From contig CM055101.1 of assembly GCA_029204225.1 (NCBI GenBank), positions 60,717,340 to 60,781,339 on the forward strand: 64,000 bases of DNA, in the 5' to 3' direction. Source of the stretch: Diphasiastrum complanatum. Taxonomy: Eukaryota; Streptophyta; Lycopodiopsida; Lycopodiales; Lycopodiaceae. Position 1 is the stretch's first letter; each line of letters opens with the position of its first letter. Below the pieces are notes generated by a model. It worked only from the letters and a program-made list of their open reading frames with translations. It had not been told where the DNA came from and ran no database searches. The translations under genes were made by a program, and so were the position numbers. Of this stretch, positions 33,100 to 45,229 are shown piece by piece.

Positions 33100-34909
33100 C
33101 AGATCTCATCTTGATGCCAAGGATCATGCTAGGATGGAGGAGGAGCTTCCAAGTGAAGAAGAACTTGAGGATCCACCTCAAGATGCAAGAACTCCAAGAA
33201 CTCCAAGAAGATCTACAAGGGCAAGACTCGAGCCATTGAGGCTCACCTATGATGGTTAAGGTGATCAAAGAGAAGGCTCATCATCTTTCACATCTTACAC
33301 CTTTCTTACTTCAATGTTAGATGAGCCAACATGCTATGAAGATGCTTGTAAGTGTAAAAGTTGCCATGGATGCTATGCAAGTAGAGTATGATGCTCTTAT
33401 TGAGAATCATACTTGGGATCTTGTGGATTTTCCTCAAGGGAAGAAACCTCTTGATTGCAAGCGGGTATTTAGATTGAAGTATAATAAAGATGGATCAATA
33501 AGCAAGCATAAAGCTAGGCTTGTTGCCAAAGGTTTTTTACAAAGCAAAGGCATTGATTATGATTAGACTCTTGCTCCTGTGGCTAAGCTTGTTACTATCA
33601 GGTTCATCATTAGTCTTGATACAACCTTCAATTGGGAGCTATTCCAACTTGACTTCACAAATGCATTCCTCAATGGTTATTTGGAGGAAGAGATCTACAT
33701 GAGGCAACCTGAGGGCTTCAGTAAGGCAAAACATGAAGGAAAGGTATGTTTTTTGAAGAAGAGCCTTTATGGGCTCAAGCAAGCACCTAGAGCATGGTAC
33801 TCTAGGCTAAACTCTTTTCTCATTTCCATCAGTTTTGTAATGAGTGCCTATGATCCATCATTGTATATAAGTTTTCATGATGGCATGATCATTATTCTTG
33901 TTTTGTATGTAGATGACATTATCTTGAGTGGTAATGATCTAGATGGAATTAGAGATGTAAAAATTGCTTTAGCAAAAGAGTTCAAGATGGTAGATCTCGG
34001 CCTATTAAGCTTCATTCTTGGAATAGAGGTTATTAGAGGATGTGATTTTAGCTTCATTTGTCAATCTAAATATTCTACATAATGAAGAATTGTAAAGGCA
34101 TTGAGACACCAATGGAGCAACATGTAAAAGCATCTATTGGTTGTGATGAAGCATCCTTTGAGGACATCACATTATATAGAAGGCTTATTGGCTCCTTGAT
34201 CTATTTAACTATAACTAGACTTGATCTTAGTTATAGTGTTGGAAAGTTAAGCCAATTCATGCAAAGTCCTCTAGTTTCACATTGGAAGATGGCCAAAAGA
34301 GTTCTTAGATATATTTCATCCACTAAAGATTTTGGTATTTTGTATTGAGGAACTAATCTTGGCTTAAGAGCCTATAGTGACTCGGATTTTGCAGGTGACA
34401 AAGTAGATAGAAGATCAACAAGTGCCTTTGCCACCTTTCTATGTGATGGAGTAGTATCATGGCTTTCCAAAAAGCAAGATACCATCTCCCTATCTTCCAC
34501 AAAATCCGAATACAAGGCCTTGACATCAGCATGCAAGGAGGTCTTGTGGCTCAAAAGGCTATTGGTGGAGCTTCATGTCATGGAGGAGGAGATCCCTATC
34601 ATCTATTGTGACAACAAATCAGCCCAATCACTTGCAACTAATCCTACATTCCATGCAAGGAGCAAACACATCAAAATTGCTCATCATTTCATGAGGGAAA
34701 AAGTGCAAGATAAAGAGATCAAGCTCCAACACGTGCCATCATCAAGTTGCTTGGCTGATTTGTTTACTAAATCTTTACCTAAAGATTCATTTGTCAAGCT
34801 TAGATCTTCAATTGGAGTTATTGATAAAAGCATTGTGATCTCCAAGGCTAGATTTGAGGAGGAGTGTGAAAAATTGCCTACATTGGCAAATCTAGCCATG
34901 TAGAATATT
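33100..34909 (+). pseudogene. Copia element 3: reverse transcriptase and RNase H
   Basis: The reading starts in the spacer before the RT (RRSTRARLEPLRLTYDG). It then follows the RT: ALIENHTWDLVDFPQGKKPL, KHKARLVAKGF, a stop at about 33564, the FQLDFTNAFLNGYLEEEIYM block, KSLYGLKQAPRAWYSRL and the active site LYVDDIILSG. After a stop at 34081 comes IETPMEQHVK, then IGSLIYLTITRLDLSYSVGK. RNase H has SDSDFAGDKVDRRSTS, LSSTKSEYKALTSACKE, YCDNKSAQSLATNP and ADLFTKSLPKD. Only about four stops interrupt it, so it is one of the better-kept pol regions. The same family occurs at 40640-41557 and, antisense, at 42482-42835. Confidence 0.85.
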
Positions 34910-35330
34910 GTACATTTTGTCAATATTGTTTGTTGGTTACTTGAATGGCCAAAGTGCCACTTGTACATACACACCTAAAGCTGGTTACTACGAGTCAAGA
35001 GGAGTGGTTGTGTCCATTTGGTAGTGATTCCTACTTTGTAGGATCTAGACCATGATTTATAATGAGATTTGTACCTATCATGCACCTACCAAGCATGACT
35101 CTTGGATCTAGGCTAGGGTTTTCACATTAGGGCAAAAAAGTGGAGTCTACTTCCTTATTACATGCTGTATTTTCACCTAACTTAGCAAAGGAAGTGTGTT
35201 TTACTATGTATTCCCATTCTCCATAGTGAGAAGATAAAAAATTTTGGGAGCCTCAAGGAGAAACTCAAGTTTTCTCTCATTGTATGGTGATTACTCTTGA
35301 TTTCCAATGAAACCCAGCTTTGGCACTTTG
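34865..35330 (+). repeat. Probable copia 3' LTR, diverged
   Basis: TGTGAAAAATTGCC at 34865 resembles the LTR starts at 41558 (plus) and 42481 (minus), and a shared phrase ggccaaagtg follows at 34946. The RNase H reading ends inside it at 34903. The right edge is not resolved. Confidence 0.4.
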
Positions 35331-35600
35331 TAAACACTGTCTACAGTCCATACTACAGCCTTATTTCCACACGTGTGGAGTTGGATTACACTAATTGATC
35401 AATGCTTTGATTGTCTTTACTTGTTTCCTATCAAGCTGCTAAACTAGATTTTGTTTTCTGATGACTAGTTTCTGATAGATTGTTTAACAAGCATACAATC
35501 ACCTTGTGGATCATTCAAAGATCCATTTATGGTCATTAGTACTGTACTTTTCACATGGGATGATTTTTGCAAGCTTTTTAGGGATTAATTTCTACCACTT
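35331..35600. other. Junction region before the gypsy element
   Basis: No LTR or primer-binding site of the gypsy element could be identified here. The gypsy gag appears to start truncated. Confidence 0.3.
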
Positions 35601-36060
35601 TCAGATGACTATGAACACTTCCAAAAGTTGTGTCATCTAACCATGAATAAAGGTTTGGAACAGTTTATTCAAGATTTTCATGAGTACCTAAATCCACTTT
35701 ATAGTGATATTCCACCTAAGGTACAAATGTTAATGTTTATTGATGGGTTACCAAAAGATTATCAAGTGGATGTTCGTAGGAACCATCCAAAAATCCTAGA
35801 AGATGCGATTAGGGTTGCAAATCAACAGCCTAATGAGCTGAAAAAAGGTTTTTAATTTAAGAGGAAGGATAGGGAAGTTGTTAATGAAACACATCCCAAT
35901 TCCAACAATCCTAAGAAAACCAAGAAAAATTTTAAAAACCATCATGGTGGCAATGATAAAGCTGAAGCTCATAAGAAGAACCTGTGCTTCAAGTGCAATG
36001 GCGAGGGTCACCTTGCACGTGATTGCGTCAAAAAACAAGCTTCAACCTATATCAAAGTAA
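35600..36060 (+). pseudogene. Gypsy gag fragment with zinc knuckle
   Basis: An LPLSDDYEHFQKLCHLTM-like lead-in is followed by GLEQFIQDFHEYLNPLYSDI, VQMLMFIDGLPKDYQVDVRR and AIRVANQQPNELKKGF, the C-terminal half of a gypsy gag. After a stop comes a Lys/Asn-rich linker and the CCHC knuckle LCFKCNGEGHLARDC at about 35980-36030. The N-terminal half of gag is missing. Confidence 0.8.
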
Positions 36061-37913
36061 TGAGATGGATGTTTGTTTTCTTAGTTCTTTAGTTTTTGGT
36101 CCTAATCACCTTATTTGCATTAAAAGTAAAGTTAATGATCAAGTTGTTAATGTTCTTTTTGACACGGGATCCACTCATAACTTTATTAATGTAAATTTGG
36201 TGCAGACGCTAAACCTTCCTACCAGAAAAAGTGAGAAAAAAATACCGCGTGACAATGGCATCGGGAAGTAATTCCAATTTGATGGATTTTATTGTTCCTA
36301 ATGTAGAATTGCACATTCAAGATTATTCTAAAAAACTAGAATTCCATGCTGTTCAATTAGCTAATGTAGATATTGTTCTTGGGCAACGATGGCATTTTGA
36401 TAAGAACAAATCATTGAGAATTGATTTTGTTGAGAAATCTTTATCTTTTAAGCATGAGAATTCTTTAATTAAGATCAAGGCTAGTTTAAGTGTTGACACT
36501 AAAAATGTTAACCTTTATTCTAAACAGGAACTTAATTCTATTATGAAGAATTCTGATTTTAAAGTTTATTTATGTTTTCATAATGATATCATTTGCTGCA
36601 ATGATGAAGAACTTAAAATAAATGCCATGAATATAACCAGTGAGAACACTACAAAATTTGAAGCCTATAATGAACTTAGGCAGGAATTCAATGATGTTTT
36701 TTTAGACCTTCCTGTAGGTTTACCACCAGAAAGGACAATTGATCATAAAATTGACCTAATACCTGGAGCAATTCCAATCGCACAGCGTCCTTATAGGATG
36801 AGTGCATCGGAAGAAGCTGAGGTACATAGGCAGTTACATGACTACTGGAAAAAGGGGTGGGTACAACCTAGTAAGTCTCCTTGGGCATCACCAGTGGTTC
36901 TGGTGGCCAAAAAAGATGGGACTATAAGGTTTTGCGTCGACTATAAGAAATTGAACAAGGTAACCGTTAAGAATAGATATCCACTGCCGCAAATGGATGA
37001 TCTAATAGACTATCTTGGTGGTGCTGGGTACTTTACCAAGATAGATCTAAAATCGGGCTACCATCAGATATGCATTAAGGCATAAGATATACCAAAAACC
37101 GGGTTTCGAACTCACTTTGGTCACTACGAATTTCTGGTGTTGCCTTTTGGTTTGACCAATGCACTGGCAACTTTCCAACAAATGATGAACGATTTGTTCA
37201 AGCCATATTTGGGAAAATTCGTAGTGGTATTCTTAGATGATATCCTAGTGTTCAGTAAGACTTTGGTGGAACATAAAGAACATCTTAGGATTGTCTTGGA
37301 CATTCTAAGAAGGGAAAAGCTCTTTGCCAAGGAGACTAAGTGTGACTTTTTTGCTAAGGAATTGTCCTACTTAGGGCATAAGATTTCTGAACGGGGGGTG
37401 GAGATTGAGGCTGATCGTATCTAGAGGGTTATTGATTGGCCTATTCTCACCACAGTTCGAGAAATCAAGTCTATCTTGGGGTTTGTGGGCTTTTTTTGTC
37501 GACATATTTTCCAATTTGCTCGATTGGCATTTCCCCTTACCCAGGCCTTGAAATGCTATAAGAAGCTAAGCCGGAGGGCTAAGAGTCCACTAGTGGTGTG
37601 GACGGAGGATATGAATAATTGTTTTGAGTTGCTTAAGAAAAGTGTCACTTCGGCACCAATACTAATCATTGGCGATCCTAATAAGACTTTTGTGGTTAGG
37701 ACCGATGCTAGTGATTATGCTATTGGAGCTGTTTTGATGCAGGATGGACATCTTGTGGCTTATGAAAGCAAGAAACTCAATCCTGCTCAGTCTAGGTATT
37801 GTACTTATGAGAAGGAATAGTTTGCAATTGTTCATTCCTTGAAAATTTGACAACATTATTTGTATGGAACTAGATTTGAAGTTTTGACGGATCATCAGAC
37901 AAACATTGCAAAA
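36061..37913 (+). pseudogene. Gypsy protease, reverse transcriptase and RNase H
   Basis: The protease motif is VLFDTGSTHNFIN (36150-36200). A frame change leads into the 36231-37085 ORF: a spacer, then RT with [74 protein letters not shown], a TAA at 37083, LPFGLTNALATFQQMMND and the active site VVFLDDILVFSKT. A tether follows (GHKISERGVEIEADRI, stop, ILGFVGFFCRHI), then RNase H: TDASDYAIGAVLMQDGHLVA, CTYEKE, stop, LYGTRFEVLTDHQTNI. It is truncated within RNase H, and integrase and LTR are absent. Four or five point-like lesions remain. A near-identical second copy lies at 23842-24680. Confidence 0.88.
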
Positions 37914-37914
37914 G

Positions 37915-38740
37915 GCGGAAACCAGTGCAACATATTGTTTTTTGAACTTGTGCTAAATTTCATATAGTTTTGAATGTCCATAAAAAACTTTGATCAAAAG
38001 CTCTCTACTATGGTGAAATCTAGAGGAATCCATTCTTCACTTGAGAAAGAGGGTAATGATATCGCCTCTAATCTTCCACCTAAACTGGATGGTGTGTAAG
38101 ATGAATCATAGAAGAAAATACAAGAATCCAAAAGTGATCTCGTGGAGCAGTTCTTGTATTGCAGAAGACCAATATCAAAATGAATAACATCCATGATGCC
38201 AACAAGGGATTGTATAGGTTGCCATTCGATTATGCTTGAATATGGATACAAATCTGCACAAACCCATAAAACTATATATCATTTGAATACTCAGATACAC
38301 GTCTAGATGATTGATGAAAAACTCAAAGCAAAAGATTCTCCAAAACTGACAATCGCATTTGAGTCTGTCATTTGAACTTACGCCTTCCAATCTAATTTCC
38401 TTATGCATGTAGACATGTTGAACCAAGACCTCTGAAATGGATCGACCACTAGGTGAAACTTTGAAGTCTAAAATTCTACCTTTCCAAAAGCTCCTATAAT
38501 CCATATTTGATTTTCTCTTTTCACCAGAAATACCTCTTGATGAGGGATGCATGAGAATCCACTGAAATTTTCTATAGATACGTGGTATCCAAGAGCCATC
38601 AGAGTCTTTTTCATTACAAACAGAAACTGAGGCAAAGCTAAAACAAGATGAACATTAGAGTTTGAAACTAAAAGTAGATGAATTAGTATGAAAATAAAAA
38701 ACCAAATTTGTAATAAATGCTGGTGGTCTTTCATAAATCA
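37915..38740 (-). pseudogene. Family X, copy b (unrecognised gene family)
   Basis: Antisense, the block ISLPSFSSEEWIPLDFTIVE at about 37990-38070 matches PIPLPSFESDEWIAPDATVS of copy c (46710-46800). The following residues (SKFFMDIQNYMKF versus RCKIYNDVKNSLK) also agree in spacing. Upstream, antisense frames 38468-38734 and 38175-38552 show coding-like text (VFLVKRENQIWIIGAFGKVE, FKVSPSGRSISEVLVQHVYM) that may be preceding exons. The gypsy element is joined to its 3' side at about 37914. There are many stops. No known domain is recognised. Confidence 0.45.
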
Positions 38741-40619
38741 TATATGTTACTCTAACTACGAGTAGATCAAAAGAGACTTACTCAAACCACAAGTGTTAGG
38801 TCCCGGGCACTCATGAAACTCACGGGTAGCGAAATCACAAGTCAGGACCTTGTCCGGCGGGAGTTTTGAATTGTATAAAAATATGACCGGAAAGTTCCAA
38901 AAAAAATCCAACCGTCAAACAATGTTACGTTCTTTCACAGGTATAAATATATAACTGGGCCAAGTGTACGTCGAATAGTTGAAAAGCAAAAAAAACATCT
39001 TGACAAAAGGCCCTTTTGGTGCTCGAAACTCCTCTAATGTATACCTTGCTCTAAACTATCCTCCTTGAGCTGAGTATGGCTCTCGATTCAGCTTTTTAGT
39101 TAGATACTTCTTGGGTCCTATAATTGATCATTAAGTACCATTCATAGCTATGGATCCTTTTCTCATTCATAACCTCCCTTGTATTATCTTTTGCCTTCTT
39201 CCCTTGTTCCCAAAAAAAACCTTCTCTTACTAATAAGAATTGATGTTAGCCTAGTTTCCTTGTTAGGCTCTTAATGTATATCATTCCCTTAGTTTATCAC
39301 TCTCGTCGAGGTTGACCGTCTATTCACGATTCTCCCAAGGTGGCTCACCTTAGTCGTATAAGGGTGTTTTTTCTCTGGGATGGTTGGTGGTACATTTTGT
39401 ACGTGTGAGTCTCAAGAGTGGCCAATTGGTTATCTTACCCATGTCGCCACGCAAGTTTCCCCTAACACAAATTTTGAGCCTACTACTTAGGTTCCAGATT
39501 GTAGTGTATCTTTCATGTTCTGGATGACCCGTTACCTATGATTACTACATTCTCCCTCCCTTACTATCTTTAGTGGCCTTACATAAATAGAAATTGACAA
39601 TGGTCTTAGAGTAGGTTGTTACTTGGATTTTTCACTGGCAACTTCAGTTGGGGTTACCATGGCTTGATTGGCTCATTTTCTTCTTATGCTCGTGCTAGTG
39701 AATGGGCTTGGGTTCCAAGGGCCCGTGAATCCTATAGTGCGTGTGTACTCCAATGGTACACTATGAATTGTGCTCTAGATGTGGTATGAAAATAAAAATA
39801 GTTATATTCGGTTTCCTAAATCGGGGAGGATATTCCACCTCACCGGGTTCCTATTAGCCCTTCCTCTATGTTCCAAGAGTTCGAGATGTAAAGTTTATAA
39901 CTTGTAACAAGTCAAATGACCTTTACTCTAATTGCCTCATTCACCCACCATGTAATATGATTATGTACTACTACCATGGATTGATTACCAAGGTGTCCAT
40001 TAGTCATTCTATCCATCATAGGTGATTAGCACACACGAAGCATGTAACATAAAAGTTTCGAGCGCTTAAAAACAAAACCATCTATTCATCATCGAAATAC
40101 AATTGATTTACCTACTTAAGAGTTGTATTCATACTTCACTCACTCTAAGAAAACAATAAAGGAACAAGTGTATCCAGAAGTATACCTCAATATTTGTTTT
40201 CAGCTCGTGCTCAACGAAAAAGACAGGTGTGAATTAGGTACTATTCCATGAGTGACCTGTTGTGAGAAAATTAGATCCAAAACACACTTAAGAGATCAAT
40301 TAGATCTTGGATAAATTTGGATGCACATCTAAAATCATTCACAAGCTAGAAATCATACATCTATCATGCTAGAACTTAGAAATTCATTTAGATTTGATCA
40401 AAATCACTAACATCTGATAAAGTACTATCCCTTTCCATCCAATAGTAGCAACACACTATTATTCACATGTGTGGATTCAAGTACACGAAGAAAATTCACA
40501 TTCTACATGTACACACCAGAAATCAAGATATCATGAGAAATATGAAAGAGATGGACATAGAATCAAAAGAGGAAAGTTCTCCATACCAAATGAGAACAAC
40601 AATATTAGTTCTCCATGCT
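38741..40619. other. Unassigned region
   Basis: No recognised gene, LTR or repeat family. A motif near 39008-39040 (cccttttggt, then ctcctctaatg) resembles one near 12897. ORFs are short. Confidence 0.35.
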
Positions 40620-41557
40620 AGTATAGCTATTTATAACATGTTGATGATGTGATTGATGGTACTTTGGATGTTAATGGTGAAGAGCCTACTTCAAGTCAAA
40701 AGCCAAGGAGGACATCAAGAGAAAGACAACATCCTTTGAGACTCACATATGATGAAAAGGGTACGCAAATCGTTGGTGGTAAAAGTTTTTCTTTACTAAC
40801 ATCTTTTGATGAACCTAAATGTGTAGATGAATCAAGAAAGAGGTAATGAAAGATCCTTCAAAGACATTACTCTCTATAGAAAGCTAGTTGGTTCACTCAT
40901 ATATCTAACCATCACAAGACCTGATCTAAGCTATTGTTTTGGTAGATTAAGCCAATTCATGCAAGATCCTACTGAGGAGCATTGGAAACTAGGAAAAAGA
41001 GTTTTGAGATATATCTTGGGAACTCAAGATTTTGGCATTGTTTATGGAGGATCATCTCCTAACTTGTATGGATTGTCAGATTCAGATTTTGCAGGAGATC
41101 AAATAGATAGGAAGTCCATAAGTGCACATGCTATCCTTATAGGTAATGGAGCTATCTCTTGGATGTTGAAAAAGCAAGCTACTATCTCATTGTCATCTAG
41201 TGAGGCCAAGTACAAAGCACTTACCTCTTGTGCAAAGGAGATGTTATGCATCAAGAGATGGTAAGTGATTTTCACTTGCTAGATTTTCTAAAATTCCAAT
41301 CATCTTTTGTAACAACATTTCAGCTCAAATATTGGCAAGCAATCCTATTTTTCATGCTAGGAGCAAGCATATTGAGGTGGCATATCACTTTGTGAGGGAA
41401 CAAGTCATGGCAAAGGAAGTGGAGTTTCAACATGTCTCATCAAGGGAGTGTGTGACTGATATCTTCACCAAAACATTGGGAAAATTATTTCTTACAAAGC
41501 ATAGGACTTCACTTGGAGTATTCTCAAATTCTATGCTAAAACTAGCTGAAGAGGGAG
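40620..41557 (+). pseudogene. Copia fragment with RT deleted, RNase H kept
   Basis: It starts in the pre-RT spacer (PRRTSRERQHPLRLTYDEKG) and jumps at about 40840 to the end of the RT (FKDITLYRKLVGSLIYLTIT, RPDLSYCFGRLSQFMQDP). It continues through RNase H with SDSDFAGDQIDRKSIS, LSSSEAKYKALTSCAKEM, a short disrupted stretch, FHARSKHIEVAYHFVREQV and ECVTDIFTKTLGK. About 700 bp of RT including the YVDD site is missing. It ends in gaagagggag, a polypurine tract. Same family as 33100-34909. Confidence 0.85.
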
Positions 41558-41890
41558 TGTGAAAATTGTCAACTAGTTTCGATATTTTATTTGGCAGTTT
41601 TGGAGGCCAAAGTGAAATCTCAGCTTAGAGTTAGTTCATAAATGTCAATAAAGCTCTAAATAGTGTTACTACTATTTTTAACAAGTAGCTAAGTTAATGA
41701 CTTCGAGTTTGGACCCATTCTAATTGGTTAAATTTGGTACATTGCATTTGGATTAGTTTTTCTAGGTTCTTGGTTAAATACCTAGAAGTTGCCATTTTAG
41801 GGCATAGTTGGAGAATAGGGCCAAATGACATATTGGCTGTTATAAATAGTTGTACCTGCGTGGAGAACATAATTCATTAGTTTATCATTT
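41558..41890 (+). repeat. Copia 3' LTR, plus orientation
   Basis: It starts TGTGAAAATTGTC after the polypurine tract. An inverted homologous copy runs from 42481 down to about 42195, sharing aactagttt, cctagaagttgc and ggctgtt in order. TTATAAATAG near 41852 could be its TATA box. The right edge is not exact. Confidence 0.7.
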
Positions 41891-42194
41891 GTGTGGAGAT
41901 CTCATCTTTGTTGATTCTATGTCCATCTCATGTCATTTTTTCATATACCTTGAGTTTCTATGATAGAATGTTGATTTTCTTGTAGATCTTGAATCCTCAC
42001 GTTTGAAGGATAGTAGGCTACTGCTGTTGTATGGACAAAGATAGTACCTTACTATATTTTTATGTTCATGATCAGATCTATGTGATTTATGCAAGACTAG
42101 CATGCTATAATTGTTGATTTCGACCTTCTAACTAGTTCTAGATGTGTTGATCAAATTGACCCAAGATCAAAGATCCATTAAGTGCATTTTGAAT

Positions 42195-42481
42195 CATAAC
42201 TTTTCACAACAGCCATAGTTTCACTTGGCCACTTGCCCTAAGATAGCAACTTCTAGGTACTTCACCAAAGACCTAGTTTTTAGTGACTAAATGCAATGTA
42301 TCTATATTAGCCAATTAGAGTAGGTCTAAATATGACCTTAGCAACATATCTACTTGCCCAAAATAGTAAAAACACTATTTTACATCTTATTGACATAAAA
42401 AAAATCTATCTCTAAGTTGAAATTTGATAGTGGCCTCAAAATTGCCAATTTAGATTAACTAAACTAGTTGAATTTTTCACA
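42195..42481 (-). repeat. Copia 3' LTR, minus orientation
   Basis: Read antisense it begins TGTGAAAAATTCAAC at 42481, directly after a GAGGGAG polypurine run. It matches the plus-strand LTR at 41558-41890 with about 70-80 percent agreement by eye. Together they form an inverted repeat with a spacer of about 300 bp. Confidence 0.7.
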
Positions 42482-42835
42482 CTCCCTCTTCAACTAGTTT
42501 TGGCATAGATTTTGATAGTACTCCAAGATGAGTTCTATGCTTCATAAACAAGTCCTTTTCCAATGCTTTAGTGAAGATATCAGCCACACACTCCATTGAT
42601 GAGACATGTTGAAGCTCCACTTTCTTTTCCATGACTTGTTTACTCACAAAATGATAAGCCACTTCGATATGTTTGCTCCTTGCATGAAAAAAATGATTGT
42701 TTGCCAAACTTTGGGCTGAAAGGTTATCACAAAAGATGATTGGACACTTTTGATAATTAAGCAAGTTAAGATCCATTACCATCCTTTTGATCTATAGCAT
42801 CTCTTTGGTGCATGAAACTGTCATGTACTTTTAGT
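42482..42835 (-). pseudogene. Copia RNase H C-terminal fragment, antisense
   Basis: About 101 open antisense codons read CPIIFCDNLSAQSLANNHFF, HARSKHIEVAYHFVSKQV, CVADIFTKALEKD and end KLVEEGV. They match the plus-strand copy at 41250-41560 almost residue for residue. Upstream (42790-42835) SCTKEML, a stop, IKRM continues the match. The rest of the element is missing. Confidence 0.85.
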
Positions 42836-44487
42836 ATATCAATGCTTTTCAAGGCAATATAATATCCATTGTAAGCTTTGTAGGCCCAAAAGGAGCTATT
42901 AGCCTTAATAACAAGGCGGTTCCCTCTTTAGGCCCTCCAAAGTAATTAATAAGGATAATAAGCCAACAAGGGCCCAATCTAGTTTACTAATACTTAACAA
43001 GAGATAGTTAAGTTGAGTTAAGTAAGAGCATTGTCTATAACTAAACAAGAGACATCAATTTGTGAATCTTTTGGCTCATTTGCAAGTGAGAGCTTCTAGC
43101 TTCCTTGTGAATGTGAGCCATAGGGATCTCCATTGTTAGGTCTCATGTGCCCTATCCACATGAATCCATGCTCAATGTTCATTGATTGTACTCTTTATTT
43201 TATTGCTAATGTGATTCCATCGATATCTCATTGTCTCTAGCTTTCTATGGATATGCTATCTTGATGGTCTTGTACTTTTCTTGCTATTAGCTTTACTTCA
43301 ATTGAAATTGCTATTAGTTTGGGATTTGGCACATGACATTTCTTGGTTTCAGGGCATAGATCCTAAGTTCATGATGATTCTATGTGAATTTCATTAGATT
43401 TGATAAGTTTGTTGCATTTGTAGTTTTCTTTTTGCTAATTTTTAAATTTGAAATTTTCCGGTCTGTTCAGACCAATTTTCGATAGTCAAATTCATTTTCT
43501 ATTTCTAATTTGTAGCGCTTTGTCTTATCTTTCATTTGCACTAATTTGCAAGGCATTTGGATAAGAGATGCAAAAGTTATTGCACTTTTCCCAAAAGCTG
43601 TCAAAATAGGTGATTAGAAATTTTACTTCACTTTGTTTGTATTTTTCAAATGTGATTTGAGTTTTAATCTCAAGTTTCTATACATAGGATTTTGAAGCAT
43701 TGTCTTAGCTTTGATCTGATCATATGGCAGCTCATTTGGGTTAGTATCCAAAGAGTTATGACAATTCTTGATTCCTAGCTCTAGTTTTGTTAGTTTTCTT
43801 TTTTCAGAAATTTTCAGACATGTTCAGTTGTAGATTTGGCCTATCAAATCACATTAAAACATTGATCTGATCCTATAGGCTGATAGAGCTTGTTGTTAGC
43901 TTCTCAAAGGTACTGAGTTTGTTTGATTTGGATCAATATTAAGGAAGTTATGATCAAATTAGTGGAGATGGGTCAGAATTGCCAGAATTTTGGAAAAAAA
44001 TTTTAGAGAGAATCACTTCAACGTTTCAAATTTGAAGTTTGGTGCCTCTTGTAAATTTTTTTCAATTTCTTCATTTCAAAGTTTATTTATTTTTAAATGT
44101 CCAAACCCTACATTTCACAGCCCTAACCCTAAAGCCTAACCTGACCTAACCCACCCCTCCTCAAATACTCGGTCACCTTCTCAAGCCACATCCACATCCC
44201 CACATCCTTTCTCTTCCAGACTCTTTCTTCCATCTAAACTATATACATCAGACATCATATTCTCTCAGCAACTCCTACATCCGACGTGCATCAACCCCCA
44301 CATCTGACGACTTCCCTTTTTATTACTTTCGACAACTATTTACATTTCCCTTACTGATTTCCGCCCAGTGTATAGATGGTCTCCTTCTCTGATGTAGCGG
44401 ATCCCTGAACTCCTTTGTGAAAAGTTTCGACAGACTAATCAATTTCATGAAAGCTGATCGCTGATCGGTTCTGTAGTTAATGTAGCA
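42836..44487. other. Unassigned region
   Basis: AT-rich, with no recognised gene. The stretch 42870-43010 has paired phrases (ggcccaaaagg, ggcccaatct) and might be an old LTR, but no partner was found. From 43400 to 44100 the composition resembles a non-coding repeat. Confidence 0.3.
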
Positions 44488-45176
44488 TCATTCTGCAACC
44501 TCAGATTTCTCCAAAATCACTGCAATAAATAGTCGAATGACATTGTCGATGTCTAAGCATTGCATAAGCGGTTGAAAAGACATATCAGCACGAGGTAGCC
44601 CATCATTTGGAGGTACATCTACACAAATAAGATAATTCTCCACTGAAAATAAGACTTGGCTCTCGCCTGGAGTTGGAAGAGGAACGACGTTCACCATGAG
44701 CAAGCATCTCCCAAAGTGGTTTGCTACAGTCTGAGGTAGAAAAGCACATACGGTGTAACTCCTCCAATACTTCTCGAAATACACGAAAGCTGGGGGAATG
44801 AGATACCACACAAATGCATTTGTCAACATATGAATTTGCAGAGATTCGATATGCTTGAGCGACATCATCATCAACCAGATTATGAAAAACAACACAATTG
44901 ACATAAATCTTTGAATTCTCCACTGCAACCATCGCTGCTATTAACAACGTCGACCATCATTTTGTTTAAGTTTTCTTTCTAAAATGCCTTCGACACCTCT
45001 CCAACTTTCCCCGATCCGGTAAAAATCTCGGATGGCTCCACACCAATGCAGTAGTCGGTAACCTGCGCCCATCGACAATGTGGCCAGACACTTATTACAG
45101 AGAGGACATGTATCTGAAAATTACGAGGAGGTAGTCGCACGCCATCAGCAAGAATCCATCCGAGAGGAATCCTCAC
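44488..45176 (-). pseudogene. DENN-domain fragment, SCD1-like
   Basis: Two antisense frames together read like the DENN domain of plant SCD1, a protein of vesicle traffic and cytokinesis whose DENN domain acts on Rab GTPases. First comes KIYVNCVVFHNLV, then DKCICVVSHSPSFRVFREVL, EELHRMCF and CSKPLWEMLAHGE. After a frameshift near 44700 come VPLPTPGESQVLFSVEN, DVPPNDGLPRADMSFQPLMQ and CLDIDNVIRLFIAVILEK. It breaks off in the central DENN core. The WD40 half is absent, and the N-terminal lead (44979-45176) is only loosely readable. No intron is obvious, which would suit a retrocopy. The frameshift makes it non-functional. Confidence 0.75.
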
Positions 45177-45229
45177 GAAAACTTAGCAAATCAGTAAACA
45201 AAACGTGCAGATTCCTCCCTCGGCTTTCT

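Noticed and set aside
42836-43050. Possible LTR partner of the segment at 13392
   Set aside because: Only short phrases agree (ttgttggct, gggccca type) and order is not kept.
44100-44160. Telomere-like ccctaaccctaaagcctaacc
   Set aside because: Units are irregular and not the CCCTAAA plant repeat in register; probably chance.
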